A DNA stretch of 64,000 nt from Pezicula radicicola. Taxonomy: Eukaryota > Ascomycota > Leotiomycetes > Helotiales > Dermateaceae. The notes beneath the pieces were generated by a model. It was given only the letters and a program-made list of their open reading frames with translations. It made no database searches and was not told where the DNA came from. The stretch spans positions 1,853,694 through 1,917,693 of the forward strand of contig PDUO01000001.1 of NCBI GenBank assembly GCA_003008705.1, given 5' to 3'. Positions 32,577-44,360 of this stretch are shown one piece after another (the first letter of the stretch is position 1; each line of letters starts with the position of its first letter). A program made the translations under genes and the position numbers.

Positions 32577-34542
32577 ATGGGCAAATCAAAGCGCTCACTC
32601 TATCTAGCAAGGCTGGCAAATCCCCAACCTGACTATCAAATCGCGTCGTCGCAAAACTATCTGGCGCAACTTATTCACCAACATCAACGCGCCATGGATA
32701 CACAGACTCCAGAGATCCAGCCTCCGGCTTCTATTCCGCCAGCATCTCATCCCAAGCAAAGCGCGGGGGAGAACAAACTTCTTGAGATGGCTAAGATTCA
32801 GAAGAGAATTGCTCCTATGCACGTTGGCTCTGTAATTGACCCAAAGAGGGGAAGTACCTCGTTCGCCGACAGTGTAGCTATGGATAGCATGGGACTTGAT
32901 GGTGGACAGGTTGTACAACAACTACCTGGTAAGCCTCCCTTCGCAGATCATTGAGTCATTTTAAACTGACTTTATACGGTAGGCGCCTTGTCTTCGTCCT
33001 TTGAAGCCCAGCATGTCGTTGGAACTGATAACGAGATGCAGCAGGCTCTGACCCGCGGCTCCAGGCGGGCTGAGAGCTCTGACTATAGATTAGATTCAAT
33101 GGATTTCGGTGTACGTATTCATTTCCTTATGTTTGGTCGGATTTCTTAAGCTAATAATACCAGAATCGACTATCCGATGCAGTCTTACAGCCTATGCACG
33201 AGATCGCCTATCACACCCATTCCCAGAACTCTCCTAAGCCGTCAAAGCCTACAGACGCACAGATTCAAGACTACCTCCTGAGAGATACAGTCGTACAAAA
33301 GCATTTTCAAGAGAAGCTAGATGCAGTAGTAGCCGAAGCTACGAGAAAGGCACGAATCGAAGAGTTCAATAGGCAAACTAGGCTTCAGAGGGAAATGCAA
33401 AGAATCTGGGGTTTCAAAATGCGAGAAAGTTATCAAAAACTCTCTGCGGTGCAAAAAGAAAACCAAGAACTGAAGAGGATGCATGCCGAGACAGTCTCAC
33501 AGTTGGAACTTGAGCGACGAAAGGTTTTGGCTAGCCCACAGGCAGAGTCAGTATATTCCCCCTCCCCTCTCTGTGTCCTTAGTCAGAATCAAGGGTAATT
33601 GTCTGTTTCGCAATAACTTTACTCTACTCACAATTAGATTGGCAATTGCCAAATATAGCTTTTAACCCATGAGTTACAGAGATCTTTCGAGTAATTTTGA
33701 GCATTGTCTTCGAATAAACCAGTTCTCATTTTTGAACAAACCTCTCGCTAATCATTCTCACAGTAATTCTAACAACCGCCTACGACCTCTCACAAATCTC
33801 GACATCGCACAAGTTCTCCAAACTGACCCCGGATCCGCTAAGTTATTCAAGACTTTAGCTCAAAAAGAGCTCCGCAGATACAAGGAGAAAGTAAAAAAAG
33901 AGGTACGTAATTTCTAAGTCCTTTCCTCCCAATTTCAACATCTACAGGGTCAAGATTAGTTAATTGAATTTATGTCCTTTTTAGTACCAAAAAATCGTAG
34001 ACGATATAAAGAGAGATTATGATGTAAAGATTCCTCGTCGTCAACGTAATGTTGATATTCCTATCCCCAAAGTTGGAGATTATGTGTAAGTACTTAGGTT
34101 CTGCTTTCCTACTTAACCTGCTCCAAGTCCGTTGGAATCAAACCAAGTGAGCAATTGAAGTAAAATTATCCACCTACCTATCATCTTGAGTGGGCATCCA
34201 TCTATAAAAGCTACATCAAAAACATAAGCAATTACTAACCTTCCTCACAGTGGGCCCCAGCCCTTACTCTCACTCCAACAACAACCCCAAACACAACAAC
34301 AACAGAACCACACTCCAACCTACCACCATCAACCCAACGTGCCCTCCCCGCCCCCGGTCCACCAACGAGCACAAGTTCCACAACCAATCAACCCCCCATC
34401 AAACGAAGAAAAAGCATTTGTCTATGATAAACTAGTAGCATCTGGAAAGATTGAGGATTTAAAGGCAGATACGATGCAGAAGAAGGTGGAGTGTTATGAT
34501 ATGTTGGTTGATTCTGAGGTTATTAGGTGGGGGGTTATGTGA
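32577..34542 (+). CDS. Coiled-coil protein of unknown function
   Basis: Not recognised. Exons 32577-32928, 32983-33110 and 33164-33546 (or 33594) join in frame. They encode a Gln/Pro-rich N-terminus followed by a charged coiled coil around DAVVAEATRKARIEEF and LQREMQRIWGFKMRE. A strong branch point and acceptor (CGCTAATC..CTCACAG) at 33763 continues the frame into 33764-33902 (DIAQVLQTDPGSAKLFKTL..). A further short exon near 33986-34085 and a last exon of about 34250-34542 (Gln-rich, then AFVYDKLVASGKIEDLK) follow. I treat all as one gene because no room for a promoter exists between the parts; the exact 3' exon phases are uncertain. Possibly a nuclear protein, but there is no firm domain. 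Confidence 0.55.
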
Positions 34543-35062
34543 GGATTGGATGAAGGAGGGAGGAGGGAAACGCGGTGATGGTTGTTGATTAGCGGATGTT
34601 GGGCTTTGCTGTTGTGATATTGGTATGCTTGTTACTTATAGATGTATGAGTTGGGCGTATTTATATGTAATGTGGTTGTTTAATGGGAGGGCAGCAAATC
34701 TTTTGAGAGAGTACTCTATTTGAGTACGTAGGTGGCTAGTTATGTACTGGGGGTTTGAGGAGATCACTAAACAGAAGGCTAATTAAAAAGCATGATAATT
34801 GCTTATAAAATCACGAGACTTCTTAATCAAAGTCTGAAGATCAGGCAGGGATGATTAATTTCGGTATATTCAGCTGATACTGACTACGAAACCCGGTTCT
34901 GAAGAGTTCACAACTCCCATTCCTCCAACAAATAAAGTTACCCAAGTCAAAGCCAATCACTCAATAACACATCCACATCCTCGAGGGATGGTCTTTCTCT
35001 CTGTCACCTCCTCTCTATCACGTTCCCCCTCCACCTCTTCCAGAACGTTCAGATCGCTCATA
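34543..35062. other. Intergenic region
   Basis: No gene is recognised between the coiled-coil gene and the small cysteine-rich pseudogene. Confidence 0.45.
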
Positions 35063-35281
35063 TCACAGGGTCGGGGCAAGAAGGACAGCAGCACAAGCTG
35101 CTTGGCAAGTACCAAATGCCGTGTTGCACCCAATAACAGTCGCAGGAGTAGTAGCGCCCAGAGTAGCTCCCTAAGTGAATCTAGCAGCTGTATAACATGC
35201 CATAACGACAGCTGAACAGCCTGCTTGACACACACCGTAAGCTGCTGGGCCAGCCATGATTGGAGTGATGATCATGGCCAT
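35063..35281 (-). pseudogene. Small cysteine-rich protein (zygote-specific-like family) with an internal stop
   Basis: The minus strand from an ATG at 35281 encodes GPAAYGVCQAGCSAVVMACY, then an in-frame TAG (35171-35173), then GATLGATTPATVIGCNTAFG and TCQAACAAVLLAP before a TGA at 35063. The alternating Ala/Cys pattern on both sides of the stop matches a family of small fungal cysteine-rich proteins often labelled zygote-specific protein. The frame is kept across the TAG and there is no room for an intron. A TGG-to-TAG change is the simplest explanation. No signal-peptide exon was found upstream. A sequencing error or stop readthrough cannot be ruled out. Confidence 0.55.
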
Positions 35282-35636
35282 GGCGGGGAGGATATGGAGA
35301 GATCGCATGCTGGGAACCAGAGAATTGCTGGAATCGATGACGAGTTATTGGTGGTGGATGCAGATTTGTTCCGTGATCAGATTGTGGGTATGTATGAAAG
35401 TTCTTCGGGGAAAACTTGGAGATGGGATAGTTGGGCATGGGAGGCATTTTATAGACTTCCTAATCGCCCTCCAAGGCATGCACTTCCTGCTTCTAAAACG
35501 CAGACGTGGCAAGGACAAGATAGAATATTCAAGATATAACCACAATAAAGGGCTTGCTTTCCATTACGCCTCAGCCCTACGTTTTGAAGTCCCAACCCAT
35601 TACCAGAACGCCAAGGAATGCAGTTCTACCACTTGT
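35282..35636. other. Intergenic region, about 355 bp
   Basis: Several overlapping open frames exist, but none resembles a gene. It holds the promoter side of the cysteine-rich pseudogene and the 3' side of BUD23. Confidence 0.4.
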
Positions 35637-36531
35637 CTAGAATGTAATATGTCTCTTGCGGCCAGTATACTTCGATGAGCTCTTGACCACCTTTCCCTTG
35701 CGTTCCATCTGCTCTTTCTTGGTCATAATCCAAGCCTTGCTACCCTTCTTGAGATTTCTGCCCTTCTCTTTGTGTTTCCTTCTAGCATCCACGACTTCTA
35801 CATCGTCCATTCCTTTCACAACTGCTGTAATGTCTCCTCCACTGCCGTCTTCCGCTGATCCGCCAGCAGTAAGGTAAAGGTAAAGCTTGGCATTCTTAGT
35901 TCCTCCATCGTCCTCCATGATACCAGCACCAAAACCAGCTTTAATTGCAGCTTGACTGATCATTGTTCTTTGCTGGTCATTCTTAGGATAGAATTGGCAC
36001 ACCGCTTTTCCACCTCTCTTCAGACTTGCATACAGCCCATTAAAAAATCTACTCAATCTCCCTGTCGAACTAACTTCGCTACTCTCAGCATTACACAGCC
36101 ACTGAATAGCACTAATACTAATTGCTGCGTCAAAAGTACCGGCACGAAACGGTACTCCTTGCCCAATATCCGCGAGCATCAAGTCTCCTTCGACATCTCT
36201 CTGTAACGCAATGTCAAGCATGGATGCTGATATATCCATACCTACCCATATATGAGGACCACCTTCCGAGGGATCGACTGAGGAGAGAATTTCGCCTGAG
36301 AGTCCTGAGCCACAACCAATGTCGAGGATCATGGAGGGGCGGTCGAGTTTTAAAAGTTCTAGGGCTCTATTGGTCATGGAGGCTTGGATATTCTGGATAC
36401 GGGAGGAGGTAGTGTATTTGCGCGCTTCTGTGTCATTGTAATGGAGATCGGGGGGGCTGTATTCATCGGTGAGCTGTTGTCGCAAACAAGATGGTGGGGA
36501 AGACTGACAGAGTATCTTCTGGACGAGACAT
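35637..36531 (-). CDS. BUD23: 18S rRNA (guanine-N7)-methyltransferase Bud23
   Basis: SAM-dependent enzyme that methylates a guanine of 18S rRNA during 40S maturation, acting with Trm112. Minus-strand exons 36509-36531 and 35637-36456, with a 52-bp intron (GTCAGT..ACAG) and a 23-bp first exon; 280 aa. The spliced start MSRPEDTLPPDLHYNDTEA matches the conserved family N-terminus and fixes the start, which a single-exon reading would miss. Motif I of the methyltransferase is ILDIGCGSGLSGE, followed by WVGMDIS. The basic C-terminus KKEQMERKGKVVKSSSKYTG is the Bud23-type tail. Normal length and intact. Confidence 0.93.
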
Positions 36532-36842
36532 GATTGTAAGAGATTTTCTGCCGTAGCAGATTGTTACAGTTTATTTCATGCAGCGATTGGTATATGCCTG
36601 GAGGTACAACAAGTATCTTACAAGCTTAGATGCACGAATACTTGGAAAAGGCTGTGGATTGTGATATTGTATGTCGTTGGAATTTTGACCTTTTTTCGAT
36701 AAGAGAATTTGTAGATCCGAAGTTCTACCGGCGGCTAGAGCAAGAGCGTTGAGAACACGCTCGCGCTTTCAATGGGGCCATCACAGGGGACTCTTCTCCC
36801 AACGACAATGAAAGATTCATAACCACAAGGCAATTTGCAACT
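36532..36842. other. Divergent promoter between BUD23 and SVP26
   Basis: About 310 bp with no gene and no motif recognised. Confidence 0.5.
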
Positions 36843-37608
36843 ATGTGGATTCTCCCACTCGTCGGGTACCTAGGCTTGGCCGTCGGGTTTGCTTTTCTAA
36901 CCCTCGCTATAGGTATTTCCCCTTCCCCTCCAGAAATAAACAGCTAAGGAAACTCATACTGACAATGCTATAGCTTCTGGACTCTATTACCTCTCCGAAC
37001 TTGTCGAAGAACACACAGTTTTTGCGAAACGATTTCTTACGCGGCTTATTTATTCTGTTATATTGGTTCAGGTCCTGCTATGCCTCTTCGATGGTTTCCC
37101 TTTTATGCTATCCGCTGTGAGCATTGTGTCCCATCTGGTATACTTAGGGAACATGCGGCGGTTTCCAGTTGTGCAGCTCTCTGACCCGTTGTTCATTGCA
37201 TCTTGTGGTAAGCCCATATTTTGCAAACAACTGACATAGCTCTTTCTGACGTTATTCTCAGTACTGGTGCTCATTAACCACTATGTATGGTTCACACACT
37301 TCTCAGCTGCCCCCATATCCAGGGGTCCGTACGACGCAGCTTCTCTCCCTACCTTCACCGAAATCGCTTCTTACTTCGGGCTCTGCGTATGGCTTGTTCC
37401 ATTCGCCCTCTTCGTCTCCCTTTCCGCGAGCGACAATGTACTACCAACAATGGCAAGTGAGGCACCAAGTTCGATGGCAGGAAGTGGAGGTGGAGCCGAC
37501 AATAAGAGACAGGGTATTGCCAAGGTGATAATCGATGCTATCAGAGAAGCTATCGCCAAGGTGGGCTCGATAGCAGGTTGGTGGAAGCGAGATGCAGATC
37601 TTTTGTGA
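36843..37608 (+). CDS. SVP26: ER membrane cargo adaptor Svp26 (TEX261 family)
   Basis: Four-helix membrane protein that helps load Golgi glycosyltransferases into COPII vesicles. Exons 36843-36912, 36974-37207 and 37262-37608; 216 aa. The first exon encodes hydrophobic helix 1 (WILPLVGYLGLAVGFAFLTLAI). Exon 2 opens with ASGLYYLSELVEEHTVFAKR, the family signature, and ends after MRRFPVVQLSDPLFIASC. Exon 3 gives INHYVWF and two more membrane segments, then a hydrophilic Gly/Ser/Lys-rich tail facing the cytosol. Intact; the family assignment is confident. Confidence 0.9.
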
Positions 37609-37927
37609 TGATATAACACTGGGGCACATTACGGCGTTGGCTTGGATATAGGCAGACGGATGTAGGATCAGAAACGGCGGCGTTACAACTTCACGAAAAG
37701 AAAATGTCACGATATGAAGCAATGGTGGCTGTAATGGCATTAAATTGTGCTAAAAATGCAATGTAAGTTCCATGGGTATCATCCAAGCAATTCCGTCGTT
37801 CCGTCATAAATCCTAGCAAAAAATGCTTTATAAGTGTGTAGCATATGAGCAAGAAATGCCCCTTCACAGGTCAGCGAGATACGATATCCGAGTAAGATTC
37901 TAGAGACTTACCTCATTGTGAATGAAT

Positions 37928-38497
37928 CTAATCTTCACCAGCTCCCAAAATCTCTCTCTCTCTCCCTCTCAATATTGCATCCAGCTCTTTCGCAACATTC
38001 AGATAGAGATTCTCAATAGTTTGCATGCTGGTAAGAATGAGGCCTTCGATATTACGTCTTTTCTTGTTGAGTTCCGCAAGGCGGTCCAATTGCGCCTTCT
38101 GTAACTTGGTACTAAGAAAAACATTAGCAAGGTTTAGCAAAGTTGGTCTAGTGATAAAATCATCTCTAGCGATCTTACACTCTCATGTTCCTATTCACGA
38201 AATGGGCATCGACCTTTGCTCCCAAGTTCTTGGCACTCTTCACATGTGCAGCTTCCAGAGCCTTACGCTTTTGGTCTTTGCGCTTCTTAGCCTGCATTCT
38301 CTGTCAGCGGAAATCTTATCGTGCCAGTTGAACTTATTTCTTACAGCAGTCATCAGATCCTGGGCAGATTCAAAGGCTTTCATGATGTCATGAGCTCCGG
38401 CGGAATCCTGCGTGCTTTCTTGCTGGTCCTCCGACTCTTCTTCCTCTTCTTCCTCGAACCTTACTGGGAGGCTTTTGCGAGAATTGCGTGACGCCAT
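37928..38497 (-). CDS. Small charged coiled-coil protein, hypothetical
   Basis: Not recognised. Minus-strand exons 38345-38497, 38179-38291 and 37928-38111 join in frame with good splice signals (GTAAGA donors, GCTAATG branch); 149 aa from the ATG at 38497. An acidic N-terminus with a run of Glu (EEEEEEESEDQQ) is followed by a long, basic, helical stretch (AKKRKDQKRKALEAAHVKSA, then TKLQKAQLDRLAELNKKRRN), likely a coiled coil. It is divergent from PXR1 across about 300 bp. The composition suits a nuclear or kinetochore-type small subunit, but nothing specific can be claimed. Confidence 0.7.
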
Positions 38498-38801
38498 GGT
38501 TGGAAATATCAGGAATATTGTGAATTGACTGCTGTGATATATCCCCAGGAAGAAGTTCTTTAAGATTGAGACCCCTTCGAGGGATTGAAAGTTTCTGAGT
38601 GATGCTATGTTGTGATGATAAGAAGGCTGAAAAGGTTGGCGAGGCTGAAAAGGTGAGTTTGCGTCGGCCAATCATCTACTAGTGCCACAATACTAGCGCG
38701 TAGTCAATCCAACCCTGGCTTCCAAAATTTTGGATTGACCGCAATCGCTTTTTTACGATAACCTCAAACTTCAAATCTTTAGATACTCCCCAACAGCAAA
38801 T
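38498..38801. other. Divergent promoter between the small coiled-coil gene and PXR1
   Basis: About 300 bp, no gene. A joint promoter with the nucleolar gene PXR1 is possible. Confidence 0.45.
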
Positions 38802-40060
38802 ATGGGACTCGCTGGGCCCAAGAAGTATGTCTTGTACTTTTGAAAGTCAACCTTTAGCTAATCCTAACACAGGAAGACAAAAATCTCTCACGACCCAAAT
38901 AACACGAAATGGACTCGAGATACCGAAGGCTTCGGCCACAAAATTATGAAATCGCAAGGATGGGAACCTGGTAAACTTCTCGGTGCCCAAAATGCAGCCC
39001 ATGCCGAATTTCACACTGCAGCCAATGCCTCTCATATTCGCGTGGTCTTAAAGGACGACAATCTCGGTCTTGGAGCAAAGGTTGGGAGCGGAGTTGGAGT
39101 TGGGGAATGTACAGGGTTGGATGTCTTTCAGAATCTGCTAGGGAGACTCAATGCAACCGATCAAGAGGAGTTTGAGAAAGAGCAAAAAAGCAGAGAGGAT
39201 CTAAAGAGAGCGATTTATACAGAACAGAAATGGGGTTCGATAAGATTTGTCCGTGGTGGGTTCCTCATTGGTGACAAGATACAAGAGTTGATAGAGGGAG
39301 AGGAAGAGAGGGTTCGTAAGCTTGCTGAACCTTCCAAAGACAGTGATTCGAACAATAGTTCGGCTTCCAGCTCTGAAAGTGATGCTCCTGAGCCTGTGGT
39401 GGAAGAGACAAGGAAGTCGAAGAAGAAGCGGAAGGCAGAAGTACTGGAAGAGCCCACCGCCGAGGTTGTCGCTTTTAAAGTAAAGAAATCAAAGAAACCA
39501 AAGAAGGATAAGAAGCGCAAATCAGGACATAGCTCGGAAGACACTGAAGAAGCTATCATCATGGATGCAGAATCGAGGAAGTCCAAAAAGAAGTCCAAAA
39601 AGCAACCGGAACAAGAAGCTGAGACTAGAGATGACGACTTGGTAGATGTAGAGAAGCGAAAGAAAGAGAAAAAGGAAAATAAGAGGGAAAGGAAGGAGAA
39701 GGAGAAATCACAGGACTCGCCGGCTGAGGATGATGATGTGAAGGCTGCTAGGAAGAAGGCGAAAAGAGAGAAAAAAGAAAAGCGAAGAGCGGCTAAGGCT
39801 GGTGAAGACTCATCAAACCCAACCTCCAAACCCACCTCTGGCGCAAGCACACCTTTACCAACTACGTCCAGTGGTCACTCAACACCTATAATGATGCAGG
39901 GACGGCATGCAGTTCGGTCACGAAATATTGCAGCGAAGCGTTTAGCGGGCATGGATTTGGCGTCATTAAACCAGGTTTGTTTTCCCCTCACGATCATATT
40001 GTTGACTGTGTGTGTACTGATCATGATCTTTAGATTTTTATGATCAAATCGCAGACATAG
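38802..40060 (+). CDS. PXR1: G-patch nucleolar protein Pxr1/Gno1 (PinX1-related)
   Basis: Nucleolar cofactor for rRNA and snoRNA processing (it activates the Prp43 helicase through its G-patch); the family is also linked to telomerase inhibition. Exons 38802-38824, 38873-39974 and 40034-40060; 383 aa. The N-terminus MGLAGPKKKTKISHDPNNT is typical. The G-patch follows at GFGHKIMKSQGWEPGKLLG. The middle includes RFVRGGFLIGDKI, and the C-terminal half is Lys/Glu-rich low complexity with many KKxK stretches (nucleolar targeting). The last 9-codon exon ends with IFMIKSQT after SLNQ. The first and last exons were placed by splice signals and family ends. Confidence 0.93.
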
Positions 40061-41197
40061 ATCAGTTAATTAAATACCCAAAGTTCGACCTTTTATGTAC
40101 GAGTCTACGGTGTATAGGAACCCTCGAAATACTCAAGCGTCAATTAGGACTCACCAACCTCATTGAATGTGCAAGTACCTAGGCTCATGCAAAGTGTACG
40201 AACCAGAAAGAGATGCAAGTCGCATTAGATTCAAAAGGCTTTCCATTCCTGTATATCTCTTAAGCTCGATACTTTCATATGGCATTTCTTAGATGTGGGT
40301 TGTCTAGACAGAAATTCCGAGAGTTTTACAGGTTAGTTCATGCTGTTTTATTGTCTTCCCTGTTGCAATGATTAAACGTGTTCATAAATCAGTCATACGG
40401 CCTTCAGGCCATTTGATGAGAAAAATACCATACTTCAGTCCTCAGTATGAGCAACACCACATCTTAAACTTTTATTCTATGGCTTTCCCAGTCTTCTATA
40501 CTAACATACCAGCAGGATTAAATATTTTTGCCCAATTGAAAACTCTTGCCACCATCCTATCTGTCGCGTGTGGCCAATCAGGAAGCGACCCTCTTTTACA
40601 GGCTCGCCAGGACGTGTCCGGAAACATTACCCATCAGTTTCCACAAAACCCCCGAATGTTGTGCTTTACTGATCTACGTCATTGACATATGTGGCAGTGA
40701 CTGGGTTGAAATGTCGGGCCTCTTCCTATTCGGAGTGAATTCCACAAAAGTTAAGGCTTGTAAGTCCCAAAAAGTGATATGTGGCCACGAGTACCATACG
40801 ATTGCATGACCCTAACCTAGATGAGGATCATGGGCCCATGTTGTTGCTGCACTCTTTTGTCATCATAAAACTCTCTTTTTAAAAAGAGTAGGCTTTCCCG
40901 TTCTTTTCATTCCTCAAAAATATACAATGGCGAAGTCGTGATATACAAGTGACAAAAGTGTTGTATCGCATGCCGAAAATGGGCAACTCTAATCAACAGG
41001 CCCAAGAACACCCTCAACAAGCCAGCAGGAACTCTACAATACAACCACTAACAACGGGGGAAACGTCAAGCAATAGCACGCGACCGATCTACAATCGTGG
41101 TATCCCAACATCAACCAGACGACAGAAACCGGCACAGATTTGTCAAAGACCACACTACTCCCTTGCAGGTGCACATAGCAGCTTCTCGATATAGCAA
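40061..41197. other. Intergenic region, possibly with a 5' exon
   Basis: A Gln/Thr/Ser-rich frame starts at ATG 40968 and runs to 41194. It could be the first exon of the next gene, but the connecting intron would be only about 36 bp. The rest holds no recognised gene. Confidence 0.4.
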
Positions 41198-41509
41198 ATG
41201 CAAGGCCCAACAAGCTTCGTAGATCCCAAATACTACGCCCTGAACCCCTCCTACCAAAAACCTCAGAACAGTCCAGTATGGGGGCTGGCAAAGCCTTTAC
41301 AACGTGTTGTAAGGCCTGGTATGAGAGCCGGCTCGCACGGAGGAAAAGACAAGATTATGGAGGATAAGGGCGCTGAGAGAGAGCAGCCGGGTAGTGCGAA
41401 GGCGGTGCCGCAAGTAGGGATGATAGATGAACAAAGACAGCGCGCTGGGAAGAATGCAACCCGTGAGCTAGTTGGGAGAATTGGGTACGGGAGTAGAGGA
41501 GGCTGCTGA
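41198..41509 (+). CDS. Small conserved-looking fungal protein (PVWGLAKPL motif), hypothetical
   Basis: 103 aa from ATG 41198, function unknown. Its recognisable part is YYALNPSYQKP, then PVWGLAKPLQRVVRPGMR, a pattern of small fungal proteins of unknown role. The C-terminal half is hydrophilic and rich in Gly, Glu, Arg and Lys, with no membrane segment. An upstream exon (40968-about 41176) joins in frame if a very short intron is accepted (41177-41212, G|GC junction), which would give a longer N-terminus. The gene model is tentative. Confidence 0.5.
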   Translation: MQGPTSFVDPKYYALNPSYQKPQNSPVWGLAKPLQRVVRPGMRAGSHGGKDKIMEDKGAEREQPGSAKAVPQVGMIDEQRQRAGKNATRELVGRIGYGSRGGC

Positions 41510-42307
41510 GTTAGAGAAGTATAGTGGAGAGTAATAACTTATAGTAATATAGTAGTATCTCTATCCAATAGAAACTAGGAAAGTTTCTATAGATTTGTAT
41601 ATATACTATACTAACAGTTAATAACTACCTCGCTTACTACGCACATTAACTATACAACCAACATCTACATCAATTAAAAGATAGACAGATCATAGTTTAG
41701 AGACTACACTCTACCAACTTAACGCTAAACTTACTATTATGAATCAAGGTAGAGAAACTAAGTTCTTACAGTAGTAATCTAAATCTAAGAAATCTCTACT
41801 TTCTTTAGAGGAAACAATAATATCATGCATTAAAATGATACAGTTTAACAGGATAACAACAACAATCTGTTTTTATTTATTGATTTGTTTTAAGTTGTAT
41901 AGTACCTTGAGAAAAGAGAACTAGATATTTAGACTTTACTAGCTAGTATCTTAATCTAGATCTTATAGCTTTATATTCTATTTAATCTTAACTTACTATA
42001 TTAAGAAAACAAAGTAACAACACAAATTAATAGGACACGGTTTAGAATATTAACAGCAGGCATCCCTTTTATCTGTTTGTTCATTTAGATAAATTTATTT
42101 AGGGGAGGGAAGGTACAGTACGTACTTTGTAGAGTTAGATGCTTGTTAGCGTAAAGTATTCATATAACATGGCTGGTATTTAAGACAATGCTACATAATA
42201 TTAAAACAAGATCAGATCAATACACAGAACACCATTAATTCATTAAATTCATTCCTCATTTAGTCATAGCCTCATAAACTAAACTGCCTAAAACAAAAAA
42301 ACGGGTA
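41510..42307. other. AT-rich intergenic region
   Basis: No gene is seen. It is AT-rich with many TA steps but lacks the near-absence of CA/TG shown by the RIP-mutated Copia element, so it is probably plain intergenic DNA with 3' UTRs. Confidence 0.45.
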
Positions 42308-43238
42308 TCAACAAACCAACATCAAACCAACCACTCCAGTAACCAAAATCCACAAACCACTCGTTCTCAAACTGCCTATCCCCAATCCATTCCATCCCCC
42401 ATAACCTGCAGCAGCACTAGTAACACCCGACTCAACAGTATCCGTCTTCTTCCCCTTAACCTGCTTCTTAACGTTCCATTTAAAATACTGATTATCATCT
42501 CCCACAACATTACCAGCTGGGTAGTATTCACAGACTACATACCAACCTGGTGTATCATCTGTTCCTTGCTATATGTTATTAAAATACATTAGCAAGTTTC
42601 CTCTAGAAAAAGTACTAGGTGCTCGGAAGGAGAAGGAGGAAATGAAGGATGAGTACAACGCAGACCCCCAAACCCGAGCCGCAGAGTAGTAACTCTAAAA
42701 TCCTGGTACACCTCGAGAACAATAGAATCCATTATCAAATCCCACACAAACTCTCTCCCTAAAAAGATAAAATAAAATAGGAACTCACACAACTAAACCT
42801 CCCACACCCAACACTCGTAGTATTCCCCCAAACAAGCTGCGTAAAATGTCCCGTCTTTTCACTAAACCCCGGATCATTCCAATTATATTTCTCCCTCTCA
42901 AGACCCCAAGCATCAACACTAGCACTAGCATTTGCATACCCCGCAGCAAGATTCTCGCCCGTCTCACCTCCTGAATGCTCGAAATTACATTTGGAACTCC
43001 AATTCTCGGCGTAAGCAGCGGAGGTTTCGTTCCAGACTAGGTCTGAAGCGTTGTGTTCTGAGCGGTAGAAGTTGTGGGCTGCTAGGATAGAGGATTCGAA
43101 GGTTGAGTTGGTTGTGTATTGGGCGCTTGTTGCTGAGGGAGAGGATGGGGAGGTTGCTGTTATTATTATTGTGCTGACTCCTGCGGAGACGGTTGTTGTG
43201 TATAGGAGCAGGGCTGTGAGGGAGGAGGGGAGTCGCAT
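42308..43238 (-). CDS. Secreted CAP/PR-1-like (SCP) protein with likely GPI anchor
   Basis: Cysteine-rich secretory/PR-1 superfamily protein; fungal members (Pry type) bind sterols or fatty acids. Minus-strand exons 42789-43238 and 42308-42568, with a 220-bp intron; 236 aa. The signal peptide is MRLPSSLTALLLYTTTVSA. The CAP domain has HNFYRSEHNASDLVWNETSA, GGETGENLAAGY, GHFTQLVWGNTTSVGCG and GWYVVCEYYPAGNVVG, so all four signature regions are present across the splice junction. A Ser/Thr-rich linker and several N-glycosylation sequons occur early. The C-terminal hydrophobic tail (LWILVTGVVGLMLVC) after a small-residue region suggests GPI attachment. Intact. Confidence 0.92.
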
Positions 43239-44360
43239 TTTGGCGGAGGAGATGGCGAGGCAGTAGTGTTGTGTTTTGAGACAGAGATTCGGATATGCGG
43301 TTGGTGAGGCTGAGAGGTATACTATATATCTGTCGGTGATTCTGAAGAATGTCGAGGCAGAGTATAGTATTAATCCTTCGTAGATGAGAAGTAAACAGAG
43401 AGAAAGAAGATAAAGAGCCATTCTACTTGTACATTTCTTCCCACCACACCTACCTTGCTTACTCGTGCCTCTTACCCCAGACGAACATGATGGCATTCCT
43501 GCCAATCCCAGGTGGTGATCATCATCACCGCTGGGTTCAAAGATGCAAATTATCCAATACGAGATCTATCAAGGCCGTATCTGGCCTCGACGTTTCTTGA
43601 TTTTCAGAAGATGTTGTTTGGTTTAGCTTGGTTGGCTGGAATTTGTCCTTCATTTAGCCTTGGCTGTATGACGTCGCTCGACCAATTGCATCGTCGGATT
43701 TGCAACAGGGTCTAAGCTCTTGAGATGAGGCCCATTTAGTGGGTCCTGATATGCTTACTCCGTACGTATAGTACAATGTCAAAATTGATAATACTTTCTA
43801 CGTCCCTAGAAACTAGTCCTCACTTGCTTTGAGATATGAGTAAAGTCGCTTAGTTAGGCAACTCACTTGACGTGGATACCTAAACACTCTCTACAAAAGA
43901 CCGTTTCTATTCAAAGTAGTGTGTTCCTATCATACATCGCAAAGCCAGACATCTATCAAGCACATTATTTATTGTCGTCTTGACCGTTCTATGGTTTGCC
44001 CATGTCTCATTTCTCCGAACGATCCATCCATGCATCAGCTATCCAGCTATCCATTCCCGTTATGTACCGCTCATTCTGAAAACTCCTCGTTTACTCCAGT
44101 ATGAAACGCCCCAGCCATGCCAATGAACGATATTACTCATGAACTCATCCCCCGTCCGTTGTACTTCCCACCAATTCATTCCCTACAATCACCCTCTCTT
44201 CGCAATGAAAACCCTCCATAGTCCCCGTGTCTCACGTAAGAGAAAGTATGGTCGACCTAGTTGATACACAAAACTAGGATCTACAGCGAAAAGTACCTGC
44301 TAACGAATGTTGGAGCAATTGCTTCCATCAGTGAAGCTCTGAGACCGTGGTGAGTCATCC
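43239..44360. other. Intergenic region, 1.1 kb
   Basis: Lies between the CAP-protein promoter and the TPS3 3' end. No supported gene or element was found. Confidence 0.45.

Noticed and set aside
39215..39850. 211-codon minus-strand frame opposite PXR1
   Set aside because: Phe/Ser-rich mirror of the Lys/Glu-rich PXR1 coding strand; a shadow frame.
41510..42300. Second RIP-mutated repeat
   Set aside because: AT-rich, but CA and TG are still frequent and no repeat partner or element ends were seen.
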